Origin: Paragonimus westermani
Lineage: Eukaryota; Platyhelminthes; Trematoda; Plagiorchiida; Troglotrematidae
DNA: 64,000 nt
Direction: 5' to 3'
Assembly (NCBI GenBank): GCA_008508345.1
Contig: QNGE01000111.1
Location: 85,958-149,957, forward strand
The number at the start of each line of letters is the position of its first letter. Within the stretch, counting starts at the first letter, position 1. Below are positions 49,776 to 59,834 of the stretch, piece after piece. The notes under the pieces were generated by a model. It was given only the letters and a program-made list of their open reading frames with translations, was not told the origin of the DNA and searched no databases. Made by a program: the position numbers and the translations under genes.

Positions 49776-50039
49776 ATGCGGTCAGATCAGGTTAGGGTCT
49801 ACCACACCACTCATGTACGCTCTAGAACTGTGACACTAGTTGACATTGGGCTGCTCTCCGTAACTCGATTCCGCTATGCATGTAGTCTAGCTCACAGGTT
49901 TGCCTTTGCAGATGGGTCCATAAAGCAGGTGACAAGAGACTGGTTGCCCAAGTCATACCGACATGTAGCAGCAGTTTCAGTCAACTGGCCATCTGGATTG
50001 TTTATCGAGCGGATTGTTCTAGCTGAAAGCAAGCAGTAG
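49776..50039 (+). CDS. Weak open frame, 88 codons, unknown
   Basis: An ATG-to-TAG frame with even codon use, with a segment SVTRFRYACSLAHRFAFADG and an aromatic-rich end. Internal acceptor-like (tttgcctttgcag) and donor-like (aagcag then gtgaca) sites lie 17 bases apart. That is too close for a normal exon, so the structure is unclear. It is only slightly better than chance. Confidence 0.25.
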   Translation: MRSDQVRVYHTTHVRSRTVTLVDIGLLSVTRFRYACSLAHRFAFADGSIKQVTRDWLPKSYRHVAAVSVNWPSGLFIERIVLAESKQ

Positions 50040-50109
50040 AGTCGATATGACTGGGAAAGCGTCCAGATGGTTACAGGATATGTGAAAAAAGTAACCTTAA
50101 TTACCATTT

Positions 50110-51180
50110 TGTATGACTGTTATCTTCGCATCTAACGCTAGTCTTCTTGTTAAAACGTTCTGTTCGACTATATACACGCTTCTGATCGTTGGCTCTGGTT
50201 GTCAGTCCTTCTGATGCTGAATATTGTCGTTATTTCCACCTCTTGAGTATCGTGTTATATCAGTCATCTGTACCGTTGAGTGACATAACACAGAAGCAGC
50301 ATATAAATGCAAATAGATCACTATATAAGTCGTAGGTTTTCTGACACAAGAGCTACCTCATTTTGTGCACACTGATTTTTTGGTGAGAGATCGAAGAAAA
50401 CATGGAAAGCCTCGTTTTTTAGACTGGAAGTTCGTGTTGGGACTACATCTGGACTAGGATAGTTGTAAGTTAGGAGCGTGGTCACAAGAATGAAGCATAC
50501 GATGTTACTTTACTTTACTGTCATGGCTTAGATGAGTGCGAGGCTATTGTGAATACATGTAACTGGTTTACCACATTATAAACTTTATTACCCACATACA
50601 CAAAAGAGCTTACTCACTAATTTAATCACACTCTGACCTGTTTATAAACGAGAGAATTCTTCATAAATCAGTGGTTACTTAACTCTTTTCGGATAAGAAA
50701 CAATTATATATGGGGCTGACGGTATACCCTAGGAAAGTCAGGGTAATAACGACGCGTGATCGATCCGTGGAGTATTTATGCCGGTGGCAAAAATAGTTAA
50801 ACAAATCTTCAAGTAACAATTCCACGAAAACACATTTTTTGGGCAGATGAACAGATACTGCTGAAAGGTGGCAAGCTGAGGTTTTATTCGAATGTCCATC
50901 ACGACAGAATGAGTAACGCATGAAGAGCTTGAAAAAGAGCCACTAAAGTCACTCGGTTATGTAAGTTTGTTAGATTTCTTCAAGCTAGTGCTCTGGTCCA
51001 GTTTTAGCCGGGCCTATAAACTGTAGGCTCTTCGAGAAACAAATGTACGTGACTCCTTGTTCGACCACCCAGTTGTCAGGCCACAGTATCGGTGTTCTCA
51101 ACCTGATCTGATTGTTACGTAACTACAGTACCCATGTGATCAACGCATCAATTTACACTTGACCTGTCCACATCATGCTA
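50110..51180. other. Gene-poor stretch
   Basis: A minus-strand ATG frame of 80 codons (50679-50921), rich in Cys, Ser and aromatic residues, is the only candidate, and it has no splice or motif support. Nothing else was seen. Confidence 0.35.
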
Positions 51181-51181
51181 G

Positions 51182-51390
51182 AAGGTGGTGATTTGATGGA
51201 GTTGAGAAAAAGACATATTTCAGCGCTCCAACAGTTGCAACTACGTTCAGAAGAAATTATTTTAAGGCTGCGTAGGTCTACAGATGTTGTTACGCGCTAC
51301 CTGAAAAAGTCAAATGATATGGTGCAGGCGAAGAGAATAGGACAGTGGACAGCCTTATCGAAGCAAGAGAATAATGCGACTCACTATTAG
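51182..51390 (+). CDS. Candidate terminal exon encoding a coiled coil
   Basis: After an acceptor (tgtccacatcatgctag), the frame reads LMELRKRHISALQQLQLRS, then EEIILRLRRSTDVVTRYLKK, and stops at TAG 51388. Hydrophobic residues recur at heptad-like spacing across about 40 residues, flanked by Lys/Arg/Glu, as in a coiled coil or long helix. An ATG at 51175 (MLEGGDL) could instead start it, but the acceptor overlaps that codon. AATAAA at 51770-51775 gives a plausible 3' UTR of about 380 bases. The protein is unknown. Confidence 0.5.
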
Positions 51391-51769
51391 TTTCGATTGT
51401 AGAAAAGTGTGTTGCCAAATTCGTATCGACACTGAAACACAATTTCATCACACTCAACGCTCAGAGGACTCTACGCAATACTCCACAGCTGATAGGTACA
51501 AAACGAGCCAACTCATTTCGCTGAATCAGCAACACATACAACCTCTCTTGTTATGGGTTAAAATTAAGGTTTATTAACACTTCGTGTAGTTCATTAATGA
51601 GATGGAGTTCAGTCTGAGTGAACATGGAGCATAGATCTATTGTCAGCAAGGTCTTCCAATTGAAAACGTACTTCGATCTATGGATTAAGGGTAAATCTCT
51701 TCTGACCACATGGACGCACTTACAGTGATTGCTGTGAATGAACCGACTGCGGTAGATTGTAAGCAAGAC

Positions 51770-51775
51770 AATAAA
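51770..51775 (+). terminator. Polyadenylation signal AATAAA
   Basis: A canonical hexamer 380 bases after the TAG of the coiled-coil exon, followed by an AT-rich stretch. Such hexamers are common by chance in AT-rich DNA. Confidence 0.35.
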
Positions 51776-52340
51776 TTTAAAATATATACGTCAGGACACG
51801 TGTTATTGCCTTTAATTTTCTCAGTTTGATAATGGACCGCGGTTTTACAGCAACACAATGCCTCACTTAGTGCGTTATGCATCCCTAGGACATGGCCACT
51901 TACTCGAAGGAGGTTGAGCTGCGTTTATTGTCAGTTAATCATCTCATCGTATAACTAGAAGGGTGGGCCTTGTAGCCACCTGAAGAGTAGTCCTCACTCA
52001 AGTAAAACAACTACACTACGGACTGAGTGATGTCCAGGTGCACAGTGCATCTGCAAACTATATGTTGCAGTACTTTTTATTTCCCCTGTGTCCTCACAAA
52101 GTTTATTAAACAAAGGAAATTTGTGTTTAGAGACTGAAAAACGAAACAAAGCCCTTTCGAAACTGTGTTAATGTGAACAATCTGATTCGCATCACTCGTT
52201 TCAGAAGGTTTGAAAAATATGATAACACTTCTGCAGCTTTGTGGATGTACAGATGGTTGAGTGAATTGACGAATGAGATCAATTAGTGGCAGTCTTACAA
52301 GCCAAGGTGTGGTTGATAGGTAGTCCGGTTGTGTGTTCAT

Positions 52341-52482
52341 TTCAAGTTGAACATCACTCATACTTGGTTACAGGCTTTACAATCAAATAGACTTTCCAGT
52401 CAGCCTCTTTCGAAAAGAAGCACTAGACTCGAGTTTTGTTCTTGTTAGAGCTCGGCACTTGTGGTCAGAACTAGTGATCGCA
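52341..52482 (-). mobile_element. SINE copy, head truncated
   Basis: On the minus strand: accacaagtgccgagctct, caaaactcgagtctagtgc, ttcttttcgaaagaggctga, ctggaaagtctattt, and a 3' end gagtgatgttcaacttgaa. The B-box end is lost. An open frame of 94 codons on the same strand (52077-52361) starts inside its 3' end; nothing indicates it is expressed. Confidence 0.85.
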
Positions 52483-53857
52483 CACTATAAGTCAGCGAAA
52501 CTTTGATCTGTTTCACTGCAGGCACCAGCTTCACCACATTCAGCTTGTGTTATAAGATCCAGGGCATCAAGGATGAGTACAGTGCTCAGCAGTTGAAGGA
52601 CTACACGGAAATCATACAGCGCGGTGATCGTCAGTGTTGTCGTTGAATCGGAAGAGCAAATAATGTCTCAATTTCACAAAACAGAATACTACTCATCATG
52701 ACTTGTTAATTTTCTTGTTCAGACTAAACGAATGCACTGTCAGTCATCGTTTCAGTCACGTACTCACCTGATCCGATCTGCTGACTTGGTAGCAGTACAG
52801 ACAGACAACATCCCTCTCTACCCTCTCTACGTGAAAGCGGAATGAGGCAGACGTGAGTTAGAGTAATCGATGGATATGAACGGCTGAGGAAAAGCCTATG
52901 ATAAGTGGCTGGGCAGTGAGTTCACACTCAAAGGTTTGGGTGTGGGAAAATGGGTCTGAAATCCTCTAGGTGACTGCTGTCTAGTAGTGCATGTAACATA
53001 ACCAGGACCGCAATAAAAATCCCTTCCGATCACTATGGTGATTAAGAACGAGAGTGACGGTTGAACAATGGAGGGTTGTGCAGATTGTTCTAAGACTGTG
53101 GTCCTGGTAACAGACAGGGCTTATCTTAACAGAGGTCCTGATCAGATGAGGTTAGAGAGGAACCACCATACGTTACTTAGACTGGTCTGCACACTTGTGT
53201 CTTCTCGGTCTGAACCCCTTAATCGGCTTTATAGTCTCAGTGTTTGTGAAAGTGTTTGAACGTTGGAGAGCTGCCGGCTGGTGACAAGTATCTCAATAAC
53301 TGATGGATAGCGCATGACCAGACACCAATATACACCAGTGAATCCAAATAGATAAACGAAAATCAAACGATGTTCCCCTAACCAAATGGGCTATCACAGT
53401 CATTTCTTCACCAGCTGATAGCTGATAAGAGAACAGATCAGCAAATAAAAACGATTTGCAAAATAGTGGGAAATTGAGTACTACAGATTTTGTCTTGGTT
53501 ACTGAACCACGTTACACCGTCTTCGAGTTTGTCCTACCGTTGTGGACTGTCTTGGAGCTGTAAAGCAACGCTGTAAAAGTTAGTGTTTGACGCAGTTATA
53601 ACATGTAACTCATATATTCTTCGTCACGTACTTTATCTAGCAGTATCGTTTTACTTTAACTGAATGTTGTGTATTTCTGAAATTGGCTGCCCCGGTAATC
53701 AGTGTGTTAGCATTGTTGTTAAATCGTCCTGGAAGACAAAATCGAAAGGTTTTAATGGTTGTGTGCACAATCAGAAACAGATAGCGCGAGTGTGCTTGCA
53801 CTGAGAAATCGAGGTCTCGGCGAACAGCTCAGTTTTGCTCGCAAAGAATGAACATAC

Positions 53858-54102
53858 TATCCATTTCTTGCCAAATTCATATTGAACACGCTGACTGCTT
53901 TTGATTTGGATATAGAGGGCGTGATTGGAGCTTTTGACAAGTTGCTGACCAATGGATGCAGTGATAACAGGTTTTCAGAAAATACCATCTCGTCGTCGGT
54001 GACTGAGAAGTGAGTGTACCGATACGAATTTGCAGCTGGTGCAGAACATGAGGAATGCGTTAATCGCCTTTGGACAAAGTCGGCTGGGTGACAGCTGTAC
54101 AT
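53858..54102 (-). CDS. Candidate first coding exon, unknown protein
   Basis: An ATG at 54102 starts MYSCHPADFVQRRLTHSSC, followed by a Ser/Pro/Lys-rich, low-complexity segment (PITPSISKSKAVSV) of 81 residues. A good donor (GGATA then GTATGT) overlaps the apparent stop codon TAG. A spliced message would therefore leave in phase 2 and avoid the stop. The ATG context is mediocre. The composition suggests a disordered N-terminal region. Confidence 0.4.
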
Positions 54103-54559
54103 AATTCATTGATCCAAGTAATCAGGGCCATCGCCGAACATGTTGTTGCACGTTTGCGACCATCTAAACTAATGTGTAAATTTTCCTACCAGCTGTTTGG
54201 CAATATCACAATGAACCAGTCTGACTGAAAAGACTGACAAATTTATGCGGTTTCTGACCACAAGTAGGCTAATTTGTTAAGCATACCCGAACAATAGTTA
54301 CATGTGACTTCCGATTACGTAGTCTTCATCTTCCGTTAGGGTATAGTTGGAGCGGTTTTCTGATAGTTATTTCACCTCTGTAGTCTCTCCAGAAGAGGTC
54401 CAGTCGCGAAAACTCTGGGTTTCGGCTGGGGTTGGACAAGCGGCGGAAAAAGTATGTCGAAAAGCTATCAACTGGACCACAAAGCCACATCGGTAGACCA
54501 GAAATGTCATATTTGAACTCAGTAACCTAGCCAACCAACTATGGTATGGTGAATTCAAC

Positions 54560-54764
54560 GAATCATTCTTGAGTGACGCTCAAGGATACCAGCTTGATAC
54601 GTTCGAGAAGTCCTACTTTGTAGTTAGTCCCCTGAATCATTTGGTGCGTGACTTCTTCGTCTTTGTCGCTGTTACACTTAAGTATTCGCGTTACGGGTGG
54701 CTACCACTTACAATGCAATGCCGTTCTCGCATGGTGGTCTTCCTAGGGCCCCGTACGTTGGCAG
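54560..54764 (+). CDS. Candidate exon, unknown protein
   Basis: The frame reads SDAQGYQLDTFEKSYFVVSP, then a hydrophobic stretch (LVRDFFVFVAVTLKYS) and LGPRTLAG. A good donor (GGCAG then GTGATC) follows at 54764. The upstream acceptor is uncertain. Without splicing the frame ends at TAA 54791. The hydrophobic segment could be a membrane helix or a buried strand. Confidence 0.35.
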
Positions 54765-54799
54765 GTGATCGGACTGTAAACGACGCTCACTAAACTCAG

Positions 54800-55615
54800 T
54801 CTGAATTGAATACCGTTCACACGATATGGTTTCATCTGTGTCGTCCCGTTCATCGCGTATTACCTTAGGTAAAGATTGCCCTCCTCAACACTCGGGGTCG
54901 TTTAAATTGGCTTGTATTTTCATGCCGATTAGTTTATAACACTGGCAGATGTTGTAAGCGCCGTTGTGCTGGCTTTGTACTGGTTTGGCTCATCGCGAAG
55001 ACCTCGTTGGCAAGTTCTGACAATTCACTATTCTGGCCGGTGGAATCTGAAACAAACATGATGCAACAGTACCAAAACATCTAAGTATATATTGAATTTT
55101 CTCACAAGATTAATTGCAATTAATTGCCGTTATCTACTGAGCATAGTTGATTCATAACTGTTCCGAGGCCTTTGATTTGATATCCGTACAAATATTCTAT
55201 TCCTGTCATTCTTGTAATAACCCCTAGCGTGGCCGTTAGAGTTACGAAAACCACGATTCAATGATCGGCTCGGCAAATTTTCTCATCACTTAAGTTAATG
55301 TTTTGTAAACACGGTTTTCAGTGCACCTGGGTAACAGTTCTAAAAAGGAAATAGACTAAGCGTGTCCCTGACTATTTATCAATAATGTAACATATCGCTT
55401 AGCACGTTCAATGAGATCAGAGATCTCGACTAGTCTAGGAAGTCCTAATCAGGAGGGCGTGGGAGTAATCGACTGGAGTTAACAGAGTAGTTCTTGTGCT
55501 TTCCATCGAGACGATCGGGTAACCTCATGTGTACTCACAAGTGGAAGTGGTTCAGCGTCCGCATTATGATAATTTGATCGTGCCCAGTATGAGGATGCGG
55601 TCAACACTCTTTCTT
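54800..55615. other. Gene-poor stretch, nothing recognised
   Basis: No open frame with support and no repeat match. Confidence 0.4.
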
Positions 55616-55620
55616 CATCG

Positions 55621-55752
55621 AAGCATCGTCACAGTACTAATCCCGGCTGTGACAAATGTATGCTCCAGTGATAAAGTCTAGCAAGAACGAAACCCAAGTC
55701 TAGTGCTTCATCTCGAGGGCTGATATCACTTGTATGTGATGTTGAATTGGAA
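55621..55752 (+). mobile_element. SINE copy with internal deletion
   Basis: It runs from a B-box relic (agtactaatcccggctgtg) through tatgctccagtgataaagtc, gaacgaaacccaagtctag and tgcttcatctcgagggctga, then jumps to the 3' end gtatgtgatgttgaattgg. About 35 bases of the 3' core are missing. Confidence 0.8.
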
Positions 55753-56281
55753 TTCACCAAATCCCCGAACGTTTATTAGTAACAGAAAATAGGTTATTTT
55801 GGCGTAACAAACCTCAACCTGATGAAGAAATCCATAGAAAACGTGGAGCCGAAGATAGCAACCGGACCATATGACAACTCGGGACCTGGCGATGATAACG
55901 TGCAATTGATTGGAACGTGTGATAGTACTGCTCACACCAGTTGCTTTCCACCTAGTCTTCTTTGAATCTTTAGTCAGAGCTGTTCGCTCAACATGTCTGA
56001 CCTCAGAAGACTATTGTATAGATAAGTTGATGAATGCCCAACTGGAAACAGATCCACAATAATTGCCTAACTGCCAGTCATTAGATTAGTTACCAACCGA
56101 GAGATAAATCCTATGTCAATCCACTTTGGGCCATCTGTTCTCCTCTTTATTCTTTGTGGATCTATCAAGCATTATCATACTATTACTGCTGCTCTATTTT
56201 GGCGATACAAAAGTATACTGAGCTCTAAGTAAACTGCAGGAGGTAGAACAACTCCAACCTGTAAATTTGGTCCGTTGGTGG

Positions 56282-56586
56282 TGTTGTGTATCCAAAGGGC
56301 GGATGGCACAGAGGTTGTTTATTTAAGAAACCAATACACGACTTAGGCGTCTCAACGGAATTACGAACAAGAACACTTGTTTGCACACCACACTCGTCCG
56401 AGAATGCTCCAGTCGCTTTAGATACCATGTCTCAGTTCCATCATGTGACGAAAGCCATTCCATATCATTCTGCCTTTCAATGATACTTCCCGTATCTCTC
56501 CCGTATTTATCCCGCGATCATTTCGATCCATACTGCCACTGAATAGTGGTGTGAGTAGTATGGTGCGACCGTCTATCCTCACTACA
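56282..56586 (-). mobile_element. Solo LTR C (subfamily 1)
   Basis: It is 305 bases, TGTTGTGTATCC to CCTCACTACA on the plus strand, with a perfect 4-bp duplication gtgg on both sides. The complement contains AATAAA (aaataaacaacc) about 30 bases from the sense 3' end. It has a single copy of the 16-base unit. The complete subfamily-1 copies A and C differ by only one base in length. Confidence 0.93.
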
Positions 56587-57020
56587 GTGGTCCATGGACA
56601 ATCATCTGAAAATAAATTTGCTCAAACCCGAAATAATACACAGCCGGTGTCGGGCGATTGTGCTATGTTACCTGAACCACTACATATTCAAGGTCTTCTA
56701 ACGTGAGATCGAACTAAGGACACCGGTAACAGAATAGTTAGATAAGTCTATAAATTAGGCAAACGCAGCCGGAAGTTAAAAACATTACTGAACCTTCTGA
56801 CAAAAATTGAGGATGTTTTCATCTGAAAGTATTTTTCATAAAACTAGATTCCACTGTACAACCTAATGCAAAAACAAACGTGCCAGTTTATCGCGCACAC
56901 TGAATAGGGACAAGGGTTTTGACAACAGAATGCTTGATCGTGTTACGATAACATTATTTTCAGAGAAATGCTGATACCAGAGATGACATTACTACGAAAA
57001 CCGCTGTTCACTGCACACAG

Positions 57021-57142
57021 GTTTAGTGCTTCGAACTAAACATCCATTTGCACACAGATTTCATCCTGATCCTCATCCAACTGATTCGATTGGACATTCA
57101 GTCCGACTTCCAGACATCGGCACATTATTTTCAATGAGTAAG
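57021..57142 (+). CDS. Candidate internal exon with strong splice sites
   Basis: An acceptor (gctgttcactgcacacag) and a consensus donor (AGTAAG then GTGAGT) frame 122 bases. In one frame they read LVLRTKHPFAHRFHPDPHPT and on to VRLPDIGTLFSMSK. The exon enters in phase 1 and leaves in phase 0. The first part is rich in His and Pro. The other two frames contain stops or read less well. It is the best splice-site-supported block in the window; the family was not recognised. Confidence 0.5.
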
Positions 57143-57323
57143 GTGAGTGCTGACTGTACCTCTGTCTCGTGCGAGCTAGCGTATGCGTTAATGTTGCATC
57201 CTGCTAACGAAATTTGACGATCGATAACGTTATGACGCAATAGTAAACATATACGGCCTGTAAGCCAACTACGGACAAAGAACGGTTGTTTATACCTAAA
57301 GTTTTACTGGTTTAATGAAATAC

Positions 57324-57600
57324 AGTTGTGAGTCGAGAACGCGGATGACACAATGATTATTTATTCAGAAAATTAAAGCACTGGTTGTGCGTTTTAACAG
57401 AAACATAAACAAAAACACTCATCCGCGTACGACACTGGTCTCAGAATGTCACGGTTGCCACGGACGCCAATGGTCAGTTGCTTTATGTAGCAAGAACCAT
57501 TTCATGCGATTCTGCACTCCAATGTTCCTTGCTGTATTTTTTCCTCGTTCACTTCTATGTCAAAATCCATGCCGTTGCCCCATTACTGAATAGCAGTGGT
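57324..57600 (-). mobile_element. Solo LTR F (subfamily 2), truncated
   Basis: It shares with E the middle block (cacggttgccacggacgcc, catttcatgcgat) and the head gtgagtcgagaacgcggatg. The complement keeps AATAAA (ctgaataaataatc). It breaks off at actgaatagcagtgg, so the last 40 or so bases (the sense 5' end) are missing and no target duplication can be read. Confidence 0.88.
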
Positions 57601-57609
57601 TGACAAAAA

Positions 57610-59127
57610 CACTTTAGCGAATAAGCTCGCATTCGGCAGTATTCTGGTGGTAGCCCAGAGTCGCCAATACTAGGACTTACGACAGTTAGATATCATGGTC
57701 AGTCACGGCCAATCAGAACCTGGGTAAAAACATGTGGCTGGTTTAGCGGTGCATAAGTATGGCCTGCTGGCTAACCTGATGGACGGCCGTTACAAACAAA
57801 GTCGTGGGGCTGACGACGAACTCTAACCTGAAAACCTGATAACGTGAAGCCGATTCTCAGTAAACGGATGGCATACGAGAGTAAATTTAATAACTTACAA
57901 GTTTCTTTATGCATCCGGCAATCCACTAGCAGGCGCTATCTTCATAAGTGGTTATCCTTTAAACGTCTGGTTTCAAGTGAACACATCACAGCGTATGCAG
58001 AATTTCTTTCCAGTTGGGTTTTGCACGCTGCTTACCTTTAGTTATGACTGGCCTGGCTGAAATGTTAGAACCTCTGACAATTCGGAACATTCATCAGGAT
58101 GAACCGGCACCACAGTTCTCTTAGTCACCTCCTTAAAATACCTACATAAATTATTGGATGCGGTTGTCTGTCTATGTTTATTGTCACTCGTTTTGCTAAT
58201 TGTAACAGTACGCTGCCTCAACTTGTTTGAACGATAGATGCACTTATGTCCCGCTGCATATTCGATTATCTTCCGTTATAACTGAGAGCGTTCTCGTTAC
58301 ATTTCTGAATTATCTGAAGGACATAACGCTTTGATACAGAGATAGAAATGTACACTAATTCAATCATACTCCAACACGTATGAACCTATGGTTTTACGTA
58401 TGACATTTCCAGACCTGTGAACATGTTCATGTAACTTTAATGAATACAATGTCTGGGATCAACGTCAAGGGTTACATGTCGAGTATTTCAGCACAAACAG
58501 TTAGGTAGTACTCGGTGTTAAAGAATGTAATTTTTTCCTAACGCAAAGAAAGTTATTCCTCACAGACCATATACTCAACGTAGATTCCAGGCTTACAGTT
58601 TCCGAGGCAGATAGACTCCAAGCGTATTTCAATACCAATGCAGCTACATCAGTCTTGAACAAGAAACTGGGGAAATTGATGAACGTAGAATTAGGCCACC
58701 TATCGTAAACAGTGCGAATGCCAGGGAAACTTAAGATATGTGTCCATAAGGCTGGGACGACTCAGATTAATGGAGGTTCCAAGCATGCCTTACCTGCGTC
58801 TGATTGATGTGAACCGAATTTCTTGACTATTACACTCACTTTTGATAAGCACACTTCGACAAACACGAGACAGTTTTCTGACAAAAGACCTGCTGGAAGA
58901 GACTTCTCCTCTGTCACGCGTTTGAGGAACTAAGGCACCAATTCTACAGACCCCGGATCATTAGATCCATTTGCATACCACTGCAAAATAGCACGTTAGA
59001 AGTTACCTGGACAACCGCAGCATGAATCGAGCTTGCTTCAGAGGTTAAGGAAGCCTTGTTTTGTCGTTCCTATCATAAGTAATTGACAGAATGGCAACAG
59101 CAAGACAAATGGCCCAGTTTTTCCCCC
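57610..59127. other. Gene-poor stretch
   Basis: A 66-codon plus-strand frame (57844-58041), Lys/Arg/Ser-rich, has no support. Nothing else was recognised before the LTR at 59128. Confidence 0.35.
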
Positions 59128-59182
59128 TGTTGAGGATGTTAAATACCCCAACAACTGTCCAATTAACCAGTAATGAACATTT

Positions 59183-59292
59183 ATTACTTTTGTAAATTCG
59201 CTTTTCGCTTTTTCGTGCCACTATTGCGCCATCATTTTTATTTCCCGCACCGATTTACATAGTGGACGCTAATTCGCCTGTTATTGACATAG
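59183..59292. repeat. Duplicated LTR G segment, copy 1
   Basis: This 110-base block is repeated at 59424-59533 with about six differences (for example cgcttttcgc versus cgattttctc). Its last bases, ttgacatag, abut the nested LTR D. Confidence 0.9.
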
Positions 59293-59422
59293 TGTAGTGA
59301 GGAGATACGGTCGCACCATACTACTCACACCACTATTCAGTAGCAGCGGTTCGAGATGATCGCGGATCGAGATAATCGCGTGATAAATACGGCAGAGATA
59401 CGGGATGGATCGTTGGAGGACA
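59293..59422 (+). mobile_element. LTR D (subfamily 1, long form), cut by assembly gap
   Basis: It starts TGTAGTGAGGAGATACGG and matches solo LTR B closely, including the paired 16-base units, then stops at a single N (59423). About 190 bases of the 3' part are missing. It is inserted after ttgacatag within solo LTR G. Confidence 0.92.
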
Positions 59423-59423
59423 N

Positions 59424-59533
59424 TATTACTTTTGTAAATTCGATTTTCTCTTTTTTGCGCCACTATTGCGCCATCATTTTAATTTCTCGCACCGATTTAC
59501 ATAGTGGACGCTAATTCGCCTGTTATTGACATA
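59424..59533. repeat. Duplicated LTR G segment, copy 2 (empty site)
   Basis: It repeats 59183-59292 and then continues through the insertion point without LTR D (ttgacatag then gacgc), that is, in the pre-insertion state. Confidence 0.9.
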
Positions 59534-59834
59534 GGACGCTTTTCATTGAATATTAAACAGTGTTCGCCAGGTCGCTTGACGAGCTATAAATACACAAGAG
59601 CTGCGTTTGTAACTTGTCTTCGGACTGAGACAGTAAAAGGTCTCTTTCTGGAGACCAGTATTTTTCCTTCATAGTCGGCTTGGGTATCGGCTCTTCGGGG
59701 TTATAGCAGCGTCATAGGGCTCGTTCGAGCTCAGTTGTGTTCGCTTGGTCTCTCCGTGATATAACATTTTTGTAGGGATCGTTACAGCTCGATTGCATTC
59801 GTTCGGTCGTTCCGCGTTATAACACCCCCTCACA

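Larger units (their letters stand above)
59128..59824 (-). mobile_element. Solo LTR G with nested LTR and local duplication
   Basis: The ends are TGTTGAGG and TTATAACA. The flanks are ccccc on both sides (59123-59127 and 59825-59829), a 5-bp target duplication, although a homopolymer. The sense strand is taken as minus, because AATAAA (gtaataaatgttc) lies about 55 bases from that 3' end. A TATA-like motif is present near 59584 on either strand. Removing the nested LTR D and one copy of the duplicated 110-base segment leaves about 456 bases. No gag or pol adjoins it. Confidence 0.8.

Noticed and set aside
56286..56483. Open frames within solo LTR copies
   Set aside because: They lie entirely within LTR C and are not conserved as open frames in LTR A.
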